A DNA stretch of 43,784 bases from an uncultured Alphaproteobacteria bacterium (GCA_902524845.1 CABZEW010000016.1:1-43784), one strand, 5' to 3'. Shown: positions 15,196 to 23,820, counted from the first letter of the stretch. Notes: generated by a model not told the origin, from the sequence alone. Translations and numbers: made by a program.

Positions 15196-15834
15196 ATGAA
15201 AAATAGAGCGTCATTAGAAGCTGCGATTAATACTCAATATTCAAAAAGATTTAAGAAGTTTGGAGCCACACCTAAAGGAGTCTTTTGGGTTTCAACCGAG
15301 CGACAGCAAACACGATTTGATCTAATACTACAAGAAATTAAAAAAATTTCTTCAGAGCAGATTGTCTTAGACATTGCTGATATTGGTTGTGGATACGGTT
15401 CCTTTGCTGACTATCTTCTCAGAAAAATAAATGGGAGTAAGTTTAAATATGAGGGTTTTGATATTAATACGGACTTGATAAAGCACTGTCGCAGTAAATT
15501 CTCTGGGTCCAATCTCAGGTTTTCGGTTGGTGGAAGCCCCTTATCAAACAAAGACTTTATAATAATGTCTGGGACTTATAATCTTGCGACCACAAAGGAC
15601 GTTTCATTATGGGAGCAATATTTATTTGGTTGTCTTTCCGAATGTTGGGCTTGCACAAAGTCAGCAATGATTTTTAATTTGCAGACGTCTAATACAAAAA
15701 AAATTGCTTCGCAAAACATTTACTATGCAAAAACATCAGATATCATAGATTTTTGTGTTGCGAAGTTAGGACCAACACGCATCACAAGAAATGCTAGCCT
15801 AGAAAATGATGTAACCTTTACAATAGTAAGATAA
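15196..15834 (+). CDS. SAM-dependent methyltransferase, class I
   Basis: 212 residues. Motif I 'DIGCGYGS' is at about 62-69, followed by 'EGFDINTDLIKHCRSKF' with an acidic residue at the end of strand 2 for the SAM ribose. The C-terminal half is less conserved. The substrate cannot be told. The gene ends 8 bp from the convergent purF stop, with no obvious terminator between them. The ribosome site is poor (AGAAG almost touching the ATG), so the true start could be a later codon, though homology-like sequence begins soon after this ATG. Confidence 0.75.
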   Translation: MKNRASLEAAINTQYSKRFKKFGATPKGVFWVSTERQQTRFDLILQEIKKISSEQIVLDIADIGCGYGSFADYLLRKINGSKFKYEGFDINTDLIKHCRSKFSGSNLRFSVGGSPLSNKDFIIMSGTYNLATTKDVSLWEQYLFGCLSECWACTKSAMIFNLQTSNTKKIASQNIYYAKTSDIIDFCVAKLGPTRITRNASLENDVTFTIVR

Positions 15835-15842
15835 AAAATGGT

Positions 15843-17300
15843 TCACTCTTTTTCAGTTTCAAAAAGAAGCGATAGTTGTCTAATATTTTCTTCTCCACTT
15901 TGGTCCATTAGCGTCGTTGGATAATCTCCTGTGAAACAATGGTCTGTATAAATTGGGTTTTTGGGATCTCTTCCCTCTTTGTGACCCATAGCTCGGTAAA
16001 GCCCATCGATCGATAAGTAAGCTATGCTATCCACGTCTAAGAAATCCTTTATCTCATTGAGACTATGGTTGGCAGCTAGTAAGTTTTCTTTTACCGGAGT
16101 ATCGATTCCGTAATAATCAGGATACTTTATAGGTGGTGCAGCGATACGCATATGTACTTCCTTAGCTCCAGCATCCCTCATCATTCTAACAATTTTAATA
16201 GAGGTAGTACCTCTAACCAGAGAGTCATCGACTAATATTACCTTCTTTCCGTCAACCAAAATATTGTTAGCATTATGCTTAAGCTTTACTGAGAACGCTC
16301 TTATTGATTGCTGAGGTTCGATAAACGTGCGGCCAACATAGTGGTTCCTGATGATTCCAGTTTCAAAAGGGATCTCTGATTTTTCTGCATAACCTATCGC
16401 AGCTGGAACTCCACTGTCTGGAACAGGAATGACCATGTCAGCCTGTACAAAAGACTCCTTAGCCAATTCTTTACCAAAAGCTTTCCGACATTGGTAAACA
16501 CTTAAGCCACCTACAATACTGTCAGGTCTGGAAAAATAGATGTATTCAAAAATGCATGGTCTTGCTTTGATCTGTGGAAAAGGCTTAATACTCTCTATTG
16601 TATTATCGGTTATCACCACTATCTCACCATTTTCAACCTCTCTAATAAACTTTGCACCAATTATATCCAATGCGCATGTCTCTGAAGTAAGGATATAATT
16701 GCCATCTAATTGACCAAGTACTAGCGGTCTTATTCCAAGTGGATCCCGTACTCCAATTAATTTTTTGTTTGTTAATGCGACTAATGCATAGGCGCCTTCG
16801 ATCTGGGATAGTGCATCAATAAATCTTGAAATTGTATTACCTTTTTTTGATCGAGCGACTAGTTGGAGAATAGTTTCTGTATCCGATGTGGATTGGAAGA
16901 TTGCGCCTTCTTTTTTTAGCTCATGCCGTAATGTGAGGCCGTTTGTGAGGTTTCCATTATGGGCTATTGCAAAGCCCCCAACGGTAAGGTCGGCAAAGAG
17001 TGGCTGGACGTTCCTCAAAACCGTTCCACCAGTAGTTGAGTACCGAACATGCCCAATTGCCGTATTTCCAGAAAGTCTATCTATAATATTCTGTTTAGTA
17101 AAATGTTCACTAACTAAACCAATTCTTCTTTCGGCATGGAAATGATTCTTATCGAACGTAACTATGCCAGCGGACTCCTGACCTCGATGCTGAAGTGCGT
17201 GTAGTCCAAGAGTGGTTATAGCTGCAGCGTCATCATGCCCATATATTCCGAAGACACCACACTCATCTTTTGGCCTATCATCGTACAGCTTATGGAACAC
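15843..17300 (-). CDS. purF: Amidophosphoribosyltransferase
   Basis: 485 residues. It makes phosphoribosylamine from PRPP and glutamine, the first committed step of de novo purine synthesis. The N-terminal Ntn glutaminase domain has 'DECGVFGIYGHDDA' (Cys14 would become the N-terminal nucleophile after propeptide removal), 'LHALQHRGQESAGI', 'IGHVRYSTTG' and 'IAHNGNLTNG'. The PRTase domain has the PRPP loop 'ILVDDSLVRGTT' and 'FSRPDSIVGGLSVY'. Of the four Fe-S ligands of the Bacillus enzyme, two positions are changed ('YPDYYGID' and 'YTDHCFTGDYPT'), as commonly seen in alphaproteobacterial PurF. GTG start with GGAGG a few nt upstream. It is not next to cvpA or other pur genes here. Confidence 0.95.
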   Translation of the reverse strand: MFHKLYDDRPKDECGVFGIYGHDDAAAITTLGLHALQHRGQESAGIVTFDKNHFHAERRIGLVSEHFTKQNIIDRLSGNTAIGHVRYSTTGGTVLRNVQPLFADLTVGGFAIAHNGNLTNGLTLRHELKKEGAIFQSTSDTETILQLVARSKKGNTISRFIDALSQIEGAYALVALTNKKLIGVRDPLGIRPLVLGQLDGNYILTSETCALDIIGAKFIREVENGEIVVITDNTIESIKPFPQIKARPCIFEYIYFSRPDSIVGGLSVYQCRKAFGKELAKESFVQADMVIPVPDSGVPAAIGYAEKSEIPFETGIIRNHYVGRTFIEPQQSIRAFSVKLKHNANNILVDGKKVILVDDSLVRGTTSIKIVRMMRDAGAKEVHMRIAAPPIKYPDYYGIDTPVKENLLAANHSLNEIKDFLDVDSIAYLSIDGLYRAMGHKEGRDPKNPIYTDHCFTGDYPTTLMDQSGEENIRQLSLLFETEKE

Positions 17301-17438
17301 AGATCCTCCATTTTTATATCCCTATCCACATTATCACATCGGCGCTAAAGAAAAATCACTTAAATTGAAGGGATAATTAATTTTCCTTTACAATACACTT
17401 TTTTAGTTCTAATCGAGAGCTTAAAGAAGAAACTTATC

Positions 17439-18665
17439 ATGTCATCATTAAGCACCTCAAAAAAGCAAAGTACGGACCAAAAATATTTGCTAATTGTTTT
17501 AGCAGCCTCCTGTATTGTAGCTGCGGTGTTTGGGAGCCGTAACACCATTCCCCTTACTATTGAAGGTATCAACCGATCTGAAACATTGGATTACCTACAA
17601 ATCAGTTTTGCCTTCGCTCTCGGCCAACTACTTATGGGTGCAATATCACCTTTTGGAGGAATGATTGCGGATAAATATGGTTCTGGGAAAACTTTAATAG
17701 TCGGTATTTTGCTCATTCTTTTAGGCACCCTCCTAATTCCTTATTCAACTACGGCATTCACTCTGTCAATATCCTTGGGAGTTATTGCCTCTATTGGACT
17801 TGGGATTGCTGGTCTTCCAGTGGTGCTTGCGTCAGTAAATAAGCTTTTACCACAGGAGAAAGTTGGAATGGCTTTTGGTTTTGTAAATGCTGGCTCATCC
17901 TTGGGGCAATTAATATTAGCGCCGATTGCAGGGTTTGTAATTGTAACTTTAGGTTGGGTTTATTGTATTTTATTCTTATCTTTAATTTTATTACTGGTAT
18001 TGCCCCTTCCTATTCTACTCAGGTCTAGGACGGAGGAAAAGACGCTTAATACTGTTGCTGACAGAACCTTGTCAGATACCCTCAATATTGCTTTTAAAAC
18101 GCCAAGCTACATTTACTTGGTAGCTGGTTTCTTCGTTTGCGGATTTCATGTAGCCTTTATAGCTACCCACATGCCAGGTGTAATCCAGGTATGTGGTTTT
18201 TCACCTACCGTCTCAGGATGGTCCTTAGGGCTTATAGGCCTTTTTAATATTGTAGGAAGTATATTTGCTGGTTGGTATATATCAAAAAGGAGTATGCGGA
18301 TTTTTCTAGCTTATACGTACTTTGCGCGATGTATAATTGTGCTCCTTTTTCTTGTCTCACCTAAGGACCTATTATCTGTTATGCTATTTTCTATTGCGTT
18401 AGGACTAACCTATTTTTCCGTTATTCCGGCAACTGCTGGGCTGGTAGGAAAAATGTTTGGTCCACAGTTCATGGCAACTCTTTTCGGCTTCGCACTTTTT
18501 TCGCATCAAATCGGTGGCTTTCTTGGGGCATATCTAGGTGGCTTCTTTTTCAGTATATCTGGAGACTATACTACGGTTTGGCTTCTTGATGCCGCCCTTG
18601 CCGTTTTCGCAGCCCTTATTCACCTACCTATCAAGGAAAGGCTTGTCTATTCAGAAGCGGCTTAG
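17439..18665 (+). CDS. Major facilitator superfamily transporter
   Basis: 408 residues with about twelve hydrophobic helices, the usual MFS size. The loop between helices 2 and 3 carries 'GMIADKYGSGKTLIVG', the MFS signature G-x-x-x-D-(K/R)-x-G. Helix 5 contains 'FVNAGSSLGQLILAP', and a central cytoplasmic loop (about 195-215) separates the two six-helix halves. It is an inner-membrane secondary transporter; organic acid or monocarboxylate carriers share this general look, but no substrate can be given. It is divergent from purF with a 138-bp gap, and converges on a GST-like gene 15 bp away. Confidence 0.88.
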   Translation: MSSLSTSKKQSTDQKYLLIVLAASCIVAAVFGSRNTIPLTIEGINRSETLDYLQISFAFALGQLLMGAISPFGGMIADKYGSGKTLIVGILLILLGTLLIPYSTTAFTLSISLGVIASIGLGIAGLPVVLASVNKLLPQEKVGMAFGFVNAGSSLGQLILAPIAGFVIVTLGWVYCILFLSLILLLVLPLPILLRSRTEEKTLNTVADRTLSDTLNIAFKTPSYIYLVAGFFVCGFHVAFIATHMPGVIQVCGFSPTVSGWSLGLIGLFNIVGSIFAGWYISKRSMRIFLAYTYFARCIIVLLFLVSPKDLLSVMLFSIALGLTYFSVIPATAGLVGKMFGPQFMATLFGFALFSHQIGGFLGAYLGGFFFSISGDYTTVWLLDAALAVFAALIHLPIKERLVYSEAA

Positions 18666-18680
18666 CGTAGATTTAAGCTT

Positions 18681-19463
18681 TCAAGATAAAATCCCATCGA
18701 GAAAACCTTTCATGAACTCTTGAAACTCATCTTTCTTGTATAGCTTTAACAAGTGTTCGCATGATCTGGGAAAATCTTCCTCGAAATTTTTTGACACAAT
18801 ATCGTAACCCTTTTCCTTGATTAAGACCTGTCGATCTCTTTCTCTCAAAAATTGTGCTACGTCACAAGCAAATGAGACATCAGCTATTGTCAAATGTGGT
18901 CCGGAAATGAACTCATCTTTCGAAAGAGCATTTTCTATACCACCCATATAAAATGAGTAAGCTGCTTTCATTCTGTCATAAAACTGATCATTTAATGACT
19001 TTAATTCTAAGACATAGACCTGAAACTCTCTTGAAAATACGAGATTTGCATCCAAAAAACTGTCTATCCGGGATTGTAAATAGAGATCATTATCTCCGTA
19101 AAGTGTGGCGTCAGTCGAATTACGGGCCACGGCACGCATTATGCTATTTGACTCAAATATGCCAATTGACCCATCATTATTAAAACCAGCTGGCACCGTG
19201 CCAAATGGTTGTGTTTTCAGAAATTTATCTGTTTTGTAAAGGCTCCCCTCAAAGCCCCTTTTCCCCTGTCTTTCAAAATGCTTCAAATTATCTTTATCTT
19301 GATTGCTTAACTTCTTCGCATCAAAGTCCCATAACCAATCAACAAGATTTTTCGGTTTGTCTCCCAATACCTTCACTTCGACATTACCAAGTTTAGCTGT
19401 AATTAAAGATTTCCATACTCTCGGGCTCGGTAAATAAGCGAATATTCTGACTTTTTCATCCAT
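18681..19463 (-). CDS. Glutathione S-transferase-like protein
   Basis: 260 residues. A thioredoxin-like N-domain ('RIFAYLPSPRVWKSLITAKLGNVEVKVLG') is interrupted by an insert of about 40 residues, then 'PFGTVPAGFNNDGSIGIFESNSIMRAVAR' supplies the cis-Pro-like and 'ES' glutathione-binding elements. The C-terminal helical domain contains 'LSKDEFISGPHLTIADVSFACDVAQFL'. The layout resembles the GST module of elongation factor 1B-gamma and its bacterial relatives. Cytosolic; substrate unknown. It converges on the MFS gene and follows coq9 in the same direction with a 46-bp gap, so the two could be co-transcribed. Confidence 0.8.
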   Translation of the reverse strand: MDEKVRIFAYLPSPRVWKSLITAKLGNVEVKVLGDKPKNLVDWLWDFDAKKLSNQDKDNLKHFERQGKRGFEGSLYKTDKFLKTQPFGTVPAGFNNDGSIGIFESNSIMRAVARNSTDATLYGDNDLYLQSRIDSFLDANLVFSREFQVYVLELKSLNDQFYDRMKAAYSFYMGGIENALSKDEFISGPHLTIADVSFACDVAQFLRERDRQVLIKEKGYDIVSKNFEEDFPRSCEHLLKLYKKDEFQEFMKGFLDGILS

Positions 19464-19509
19464 TCTATTATCTAACTTAATTGGTTGTTAAACTTGGAAA
19501 TATTTTTTC

Positions 19510-20151
19510 CTATATGTTTTTTCTTAGCATTGAACGCAGCTCCTGTTTTGTCCTCTCAAAGACTTCAATAGACTGTTTGGATATTTTGCCAAAGTTTTTG
19601 ACATCATCAAGCCTTTTGTCGAGAAAATCTTCAGACTCATCAATGCTTCGGGTCTCTTTTGCAAGCCAGTAGGCCAGGGTTGATGAATATACTCCTGCCA
19701 AAATTAATCTTTTTGAATAAAAGTTTCTTCCCCTTGAAGTATCACCTGCAATTTCCCAAATTTTATTAGATGTTTTCATCAATTGGTTAAAAGCCTCATA
19801 TGCGTTTCTTGGCTGTGCCATGAAAAATAAAGATGTCTTTATTATGCTCTTGTAATTTTCAGATGCTCTTAACCTCGATAAAACAAGAGCCTTCACGGTT
19901 TGGGTCACTCCCAAGTTTTCATTGTCTTCGGAGTTAAATATTATATACATTTTGTCATCTAATTTATCATTGAATATACCAATGATGTTTGAGATTTTAT
20001 TATCAAAAAGAGTTTGTAATTCTTCTTCACTAAGGCTCTTTGGTTTTTTTGAGTTTAATTCAGCCTTGTACAAAGCGTCCCAGGTCCAACCTAAGTCTGG
20101 TACACAGCTAAGCATTTTTGTCACTAAAGCTACTTTATAACTATATTTCAT
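19510..20151 (-). CDS. coq9: COQ9-family ubiquinone-biosynthesis protein
   Basis: 213 residues from the ATG at 20151; a TTG at 20169 would add six residues, and neither has a clear ribosome site. The C-terminal half carries the COQ9 signature: 'IWEIAGDTSRGRNFYSKR', 'LILAGVYSSTLAYWL', 'DESEDFLDKRLDDVKNFGKI'. COQ9 has a TetR-like fold with a lipid-binding pocket and helps the hydroxylase COQ7 in ubiquinone synthesis. It occurs in mitochondria and alphaproteobacteria, making it the best lineage marker in this window. The N-terminal part is more divergent, and the usual family 'aL..vpFDGW' stretch is reduced to 'MLSCVPDLGWTWDAL'. The preceding EamA gene runs in the same direction with an 87-bp gap. 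Confidence 0.85.
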   Translation of the reverse strand: MKYSYKVALVTKMLSCVPDLGWTWDALYKAELNSKKPKSLSEEELQTLFDNKISNIIGIFNDKLDDKMYIIFNSEDNENLGVTQTVKALVLSRLRASENYKSIIKTSLFFMAQPRNAYEAFNQLMKTSNKIWEIAGDTSRGRNFYSKRLILAGVYSSTLAYWLAKETRSIDESEDFLDKRLDDVKNFGKISKQSIEVFERTKQELRSMLRKNI

Positions 20152-20238
20152 GATAGGTTGACTGATCAAACTGAATTTTGTTTCTTATTATTGTATGATC
20201 TAGTTCTTTTCAGATAAAATTAAATAAATTTTTTTTAT

Positions 20239-21117
20239 TCACCTTTTTGGAAATATCAAGAAAAGAGATAGAAAACAAATCGTTACAAAAAAGCCTGAGA
20301 ATTCCTGTAGCGACAAATACTGGTTGAGAATAAATAGTGCCACAATGGTTGCGAAAAGAGGCTCTGTTAAAGCTAAAACAGAGGCTGTAGTTATGCCCAC
20401 AGCCTTTGAGCCGATGAAAAAGAGAACATAGCTTAAGACGTAAAATACTCCGTTACCTATTATACCAAACCAGCCAATGCTATTGTCAGGCAGTGAAAGT
20501 TCCGCAGGTACGAAAGAGATATATATTATTAGAACGATTATACTAAAAAAACTTAAGTGTAGATTTATTGTAGCTGAGCCTATCTCGTCTACTAGCTTCC
20601 CAGTGAAATATATGAATGTAATAAATAATAAAAGGCCTATCACACTAATAGATATTCCGTAAAGGCCAGTTTTAGAGGGTTCGTCTAAAATTAGAATTCC
20701 AAGGCCTAATAAAACGCCTATGATACAAAACCACTGGGTTCGTCCTAACTTTTCTTCTCCTCTAATCGTTGTGATAAGAGCTACCCCGATGGGAAACAGA
20801 TAAATGATCATTAACACGAGAGCGATGCTAATGTATTCAATAGCGTGGTATGTTGACGCAATTAAGCAGACAGAGATGATGCTCACAAAAATTAATGGAA
20901 GAACTTTGCCTCTATCCACAAGGATTTGGTGCCCCAAACTTTTGGTCAACGGTGCTAGAATTATTAGACCTATAAGACATCTGGACATTAGCAACGCCAT
21001 AAGAGATACGCCACTATCCAAAGCAAGTTTTGCTGATGTCGGAACAAAGGCAAAAAAGAATGACGATAACAACACAATCGCTATACCATTCCATCTCTTG
21101 TTGAGTAATTTAGTCAT
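20239..21117 (-). CDS. EamA/DMT-family transporter
   Basis: 292 residues with ten predicted hydrophobic helices in two EamA repeats (~10-140 and ~150-290). Typical family features are 'SSFFFAFVPTSAKLAL' in helix 1, 'ALLMSRCLIGLIILAPL' and the C-terminal 'ASVLALTEPLFATIVALFILNQYLS', in which 'EP' in helix 9 is characteristic. Inner-membrane exporter of metabolites or amino acids; substrate unknown. It is divergent from the lipid-kinase gene with a 126-bp gap and precedes coq9 on the same strand. Confidence 0.88.
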   Translation of the reverse strand: MTKLLNKRWNGIAIVLLSSFFFAFVPTSAKLALDSGVSLMALLMSRCLIGLIILAPLTKSLGHQILVDRGKVLPLIFVSIISVCLIASTYHAIEYISIALVLMIIYLFPIGVALITTIRGEEKLGRTQWFCIIGVLLGLGILILDEPSKTGLYGISISVIGLLLFITFIYFTGKLVDEIGSATINLHLSFFSIIVLIIYISFVPAELSLPDNSIGWFGIIGNGVFYVLSYVLFFIGSKAVGITTASVLALTEPLFATIVALFILNQYLSLQEFSGFFVTICFLSLFLIFPKR

Positions 21118-21243
21118 TATAATTTTTAAAGATAAGGTTAACTATCATTAGAATAAAAATCTTGCTTTGTATAATTGTTTGTCGTTTAGGCCCGCTCTGA
21201 TTAAACTCAAAGCTAACCCGTTATTGTGGACTTCTGAAATTAC

Positions 21244-22128
21244 ATGAAGAAAAAAATTGTTTACATGGTTAACCCAGCAGCCGGAAAGCTGTCTCAAAAA
21301 AATAAAAAGCGCGTAATCAACAGTATAGATCCAAGCTATAAACCAGAAATAGTTTTTTCAAAGTCGGCAGAGGATGCAGGAAAAAGAGCTCAAGAGTTCA
21401 TGTCGAAGAGATACTTGGTGGTGGCCTGCGGAGGAGACGGTTTCATTAATTTAATTGCTCAAAAGGCAATAGAATGCTCCTGTAAAATGGCTATCCTTCC
21501 GTTTGGTAGAGGTAATGACTTTGCCAGATCACTGAATCTCCATTCGCTTGATAAAGCAATTGATGCGATTAGGAAGGGTAGTTTTAAGTCAGTTAGTTAT
21601 TTGAACGTAGTATTTTTAAATAATAGCCGAATTTCCCTTACGAATGCAGGGGTTGGATTATTAAGTGAGGCATCATTTCGTGCCTCAAAGATTCCAATAC
21701 TTAAAGGTTCTCTATTATATGCATTCGCTGCATTAATTAGTTTTATTAATTTAAAATCACACAGATATGTTGTAATCACCGAAGTACAAAAAATGGAGAT
21801 GGAAATCTTGATATTAGCAGGAGCTGCTTCACACTATACTGGTGGTGGAATGTATATTGCGCCTGATGCGAAAAAGTTCCGGAACAAACTAAACTTATTG
21901 TTTGCAAAGAAACTAAGTCGGATCCAAACCCTAATCTTATTAATAAAGGTTTTTTCTGGTAGACATATTTTTCATAGGTCGGTCACAAACACTCACGTTG
22001 AGAGCGTAAAAATAGAAAGTCACTCTTCAGATCAATGGAGCTCTATTGTCTCTGGGGATGGAGAATATCTTGGGGATTTACCTGTAACGATTCATTTAGG
22101 TAGAAAGCCACTCAAAATAGCACATTAA
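21244..22128 (+). CDS. Diacylglycerol/lipid kinase family protein (YegS-like)
   Basis: 294 residues. The N-terminal DAGK catalytic domain has 'VYMVNPAAGKLSQKNKK' at the start, the nucleotide-binding 'GGDG' at 63-66 (followed by Phe, where most relatives have Thr), and 'AILPFGRGNDFARSL'. The C-terminal domain contains 'GAASHYTGGGMYIAPDA' and ends with 'VSGDGEYLG', matching the conserved D-G-E that helps catalysis. It should phosphorylate a lipid at the inner membrane face using ATP. It could act on diacylglycerol, sphingoid or phosphatidylglycerol substrates; the sequence does not decide. Confidence 0.85.
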   Translation: MKKKIVYMVNPAAGKLSQKNKKRVINSIDPSYKPEIVFSKSAEDAGKRAQEFMSKRYLVVACGGDGFINLIAQKAIECSCKMAILPFGRGNDFARSLNLHSLDKAIDAIRKGSFKSVSYLNVVFLNNSRISLTNAGVGLLSEASFRASKIPILKGSLLYAFAALISFINLKSHRYVVITEVQKMEMEILILAGAASHYTGGGMYIAPDAKKFRNKLNLLFAKKLSRIQTLILLIKVFSGRHIFHRSVTNTHVESVKIESHSSDQWSSIVSGDGEYLGDLPVTIHLGRKPLKIAH

Positions 22129-22145
22129 ATAAGCATTAATTTTAT

Positions 22146-22166
22146 TTAGTATCTATTTTATACTAA
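22146..22166. terminator. AT-rich hairpin between convergent genes
   Basis: TTAGTAT (22146-22152) and ATACTAA (22160-22166) are exact inverted repeats around a 7-nt loop. The right arm runs into the stop codon of the minus-strand gene. It could be a weak bidirectional terminator between the lipid-kinase gene and the hypothetical gene; its low GC makes this uncertain. Confidence 0.3.
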
Positions 22167-22567
22167 CTATCAAAATCACCTGTTTTTTCACTATTTTCAA
22201 TAGCTAAAAAGCTATTGTTTATAGTTGGTTGAAAGATAGTCCCAGAAGCTCCATAAATGTATACGTTTCCACTTTGCAAATTTGGCTCTATTGGTTTTGC
22301 GCGATTTGGATCCAAAACATCAATTACCACTTTTTTAATAATATTTTTAGCTCTGAATACCATGCAAATATAAATATCTCCGCTATCTTCCACAAAAATG
22401 ACATTTGAGTCGATCCCCTCTTTTTTAATTTCTTTCTCCATTAACGATACAAATTTTCGTCGTTCTGAGCTAGTAGCCATTCTTTTTGTTGCCATGAAAT
22501 ACCAGCTTATTTCTACTATTCGGTTGAAGAGATTAATGCGCTCAATAAATGGTTCATTCATTGACAT
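22163..22567 (-). CDS. Uncharacterised cytosolic protein, coupled to PqiA-like gene
   Basis: 134 residues from the ATG at 22567. An ATG six bases further in (22561) is as good, since the sequence GGTAGAG serves either. A TTG at 22585 is less likely. No signal or membrane segment. The N-terminal half is helical ('EPFIERINLFNRIVEISWYFMATKR'). Then come beta-rich sequence ('SNVIFVEDSGDIYICMVFRA') and a Pro/Asn-rich tail. No family recognised. The start lies inside the end of the upstream PqiA-like gene, so the two are translationally coupled and probably act together. Confidence 0.6.
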   Translation of the reverse strand: MSMNEPFIERINLFNRIVEISWYFMATKRMATSSERRKFVSLMEKEIKKEGIDSNVIFVEDSGDIYICMVFRAKNIIKKVVIDVLDPNRAKPIEPNLQSGNVYIYGASGTIFQPTINNSFLAIENSEKTGDFDS

Positions 22568-22979
22568 TATCTCTACCTTTAGCAATCCAATGGTTTAAGA
22601 AGCTTACAACTAGAGATCCAAATAAAAAATAAAAGCCCTGCAAGAGATTGATCTCAAAGAAAAAGGACGCTTGAGAAGAGAAAATAAGGAAACTTATAAG
22701 AAAAATGTCTATCATAGCTAGCTTATGTAAATTTAAATTTTTGAGTTTATCGCTTGGAATCCAGTTAGTACATAGCCTTATAAAAGGGATTAAAACACCA
22801 AAGGCCAAAATTGTTCCGCCGAGCAAAAAGTTTTGCTGATCGAGTAACGAAAGGAGTAGGCTGAATATTGAAAACTCCTCTTCAAAAATCCAGAATTCTT
22901 GTATTCTTGCAAATGGAGAAAATATTCCCAAAAAAAGCAGAATTGCCTCAGTAGCTGTAAAAATAGTTGTTATCAACAA
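22554..22979 (-). CDS. PqiA-like four-TM inner-membrane protein
   Basis: 141 residues with four hydrophobic helices. Sequence 'LGIFSPFARIQEFWIFEEEFSIFSLL' at the first periplasmic loop and 'LNLHKLAMIDIFLISFLIFS' near the third helix match the PqiA domain, where 'KWSMLDVFVVALLV' is typical. Canonical PqiA has two such domains and works with the MCE protein PqiB in envelope lipid transport or paraquat response. Here there is a single domain and no MCE partner next door. The start is TTG (22979 or the next codon); the frame is closed by a stop just upstream and contains no earlier ATG. Confidence 0.65.
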   Translation of the reverse strand: MLITTIFTATEAILLFLGIFSPFARIQEFWIFEEEFSIFSLLLSLLDQQNFLLGGTILAFGVLIPFIRLCTNWIPSDKLKNLNLHKLAMIDIFLISFLIFSSQASFFFEINLLQGFYFLFGSLVVSFLNHWIAKGRDNVNE

Positions 22980-22992
22980 ATAGGGCCAATCC

Positions 22993-23017
22993 TGAGATTA
23001 TTTATGGTATAATCTCA
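22993..23017. promoter_or_regulatory. Operator-like palindrome overlapping a consensus -10 box
   Basis: TGAGATTAT (22993-23001) and ATAATCTCA (23009-23017) are exact 9-nt inverted repeats spaced by 7 nt. TATAAT at 23008-23013 is a perfect sigma-70 -10 hexamer inside the right half, pointing toward the GST gene at 23095. No good -35 is seen 16-18 nt upstream, as expected if an activator or repressor binds here. The element lies in the divergent gap between the PqiA-like and GST genes. Confidence 0.45.
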
Positions 23018-23094
23018 ATGAATAAATTAACTTTATTAGTAATGCAACAGCTTCGTTGGCAGTTTGCAATAAGCTTAATCTTAGGAGAATACCT

Positions 23095-23793
23095 ATGGAA
23101 AAGTCTTTCCCGAAATTGGATCTAGTATATTTCAAAATGAGAGCGTTTACAGAAGCTATCCAAATGCAATTATGCTACGGCAAAGTTCCCTATACCTATC
23201 ATATGGCTTGGGAATATTTTGAAAAATCATGGCCGGAAATAAAAAAAGAAACCGGGTTTGGCCAGCTACCTGTTCTCATTGTAGACAATAAAACACATAT
23301 TTGGCAGAGTGGCTCAATAATGAGGTATACAGCCAATTTCGCAAATACCTTTCCCACCAATGAAGAAGATAGAGGAATAGCCGATGCTATATTTGAGTCT
23401 AGTCAAGAACTATTCCAACCACTAAATGCAACTATAAACTTTAAAGTCGAAGAGGAATATGAGGCTCTAAAGAAAACGATACTATCTGGGTTTGAACCAA
23501 AGATATTTTATTTCAATAAATATCTAGAGAGAGTTAAGAATGGTCCATTTTTTCTAGGAAAAAGCCCTTCATATTGCGATTTCGGAACATATCATCAATT
23601 ATCAATGATTAGAGTTCTAGAGCCCACTATTTTTAATGATTGGCCCTCTATAGACGGCTTTCTTAGTGCAATTGAAAATCTAAAAGGCGTTTCCGAATAT
23701 CTGGATACTAGACCCGAACTTGTTGGAATAAAAAAAGAACCAAAACTAATTATCAAAGGGAAAGCAGTACCAACAGGAATGACACCCGATTAG
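23095..23793 (+). CDS. Glutathione S-transferase, sigma-like
   Basis: 232 residues from the ATG at 23095, which has AGGAG 7 nt upstream; an in-frame TTG at 23056 has no support. The N-domain 'LDLVYFKMRAFTEAIQMQLCYGKVPY' keeps the Tyr and basic residues of sigma/alpha-class GSTs. 'GFGQLPVLIVD' supplies the cis-Pro loop and 'IWQSGSIMRYTA' the QS glutathione-binding pair. The C-domain has 'FFLGKSPSYCDFGTYHQLSMI'. It is a cytosolic glutathione-dependent enzyme. A palindrome overlapping the likely promoter suggests local control. Specific substrate unknown. Confidence 0.88.
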   Translation: MEKSFPKLDLVYFKMRAFTEAIQMQLCYGKVPYTYHMAWEYFEKSWPEIKKETGFGQLPVLIVDNKTHIWQSGSIMRYTANFANTFPTNEEDRGIADAIFESSQELFQPLNATINFKVEEEYEALKKTILSGFEPKIFYFNKYLERVKNGPFFLGKSPSYCDFGTYHQLSMIRVLEPTIFNDWPSIDGFLSAIENLKGVSEYLDTRPELVGIKKEPKLIIKGKAVPTGMTPD

Positions 23794-23820
23794 TGGGTTT
23801 GAGTTGAAGGATGCTAAAAA

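Noticed and set aside
23056-23094. TTG start giving a longer GST
   Set aside because: The ATG at 23095 has a good AGGAG ribosome site and matches the normal GST N-terminus.
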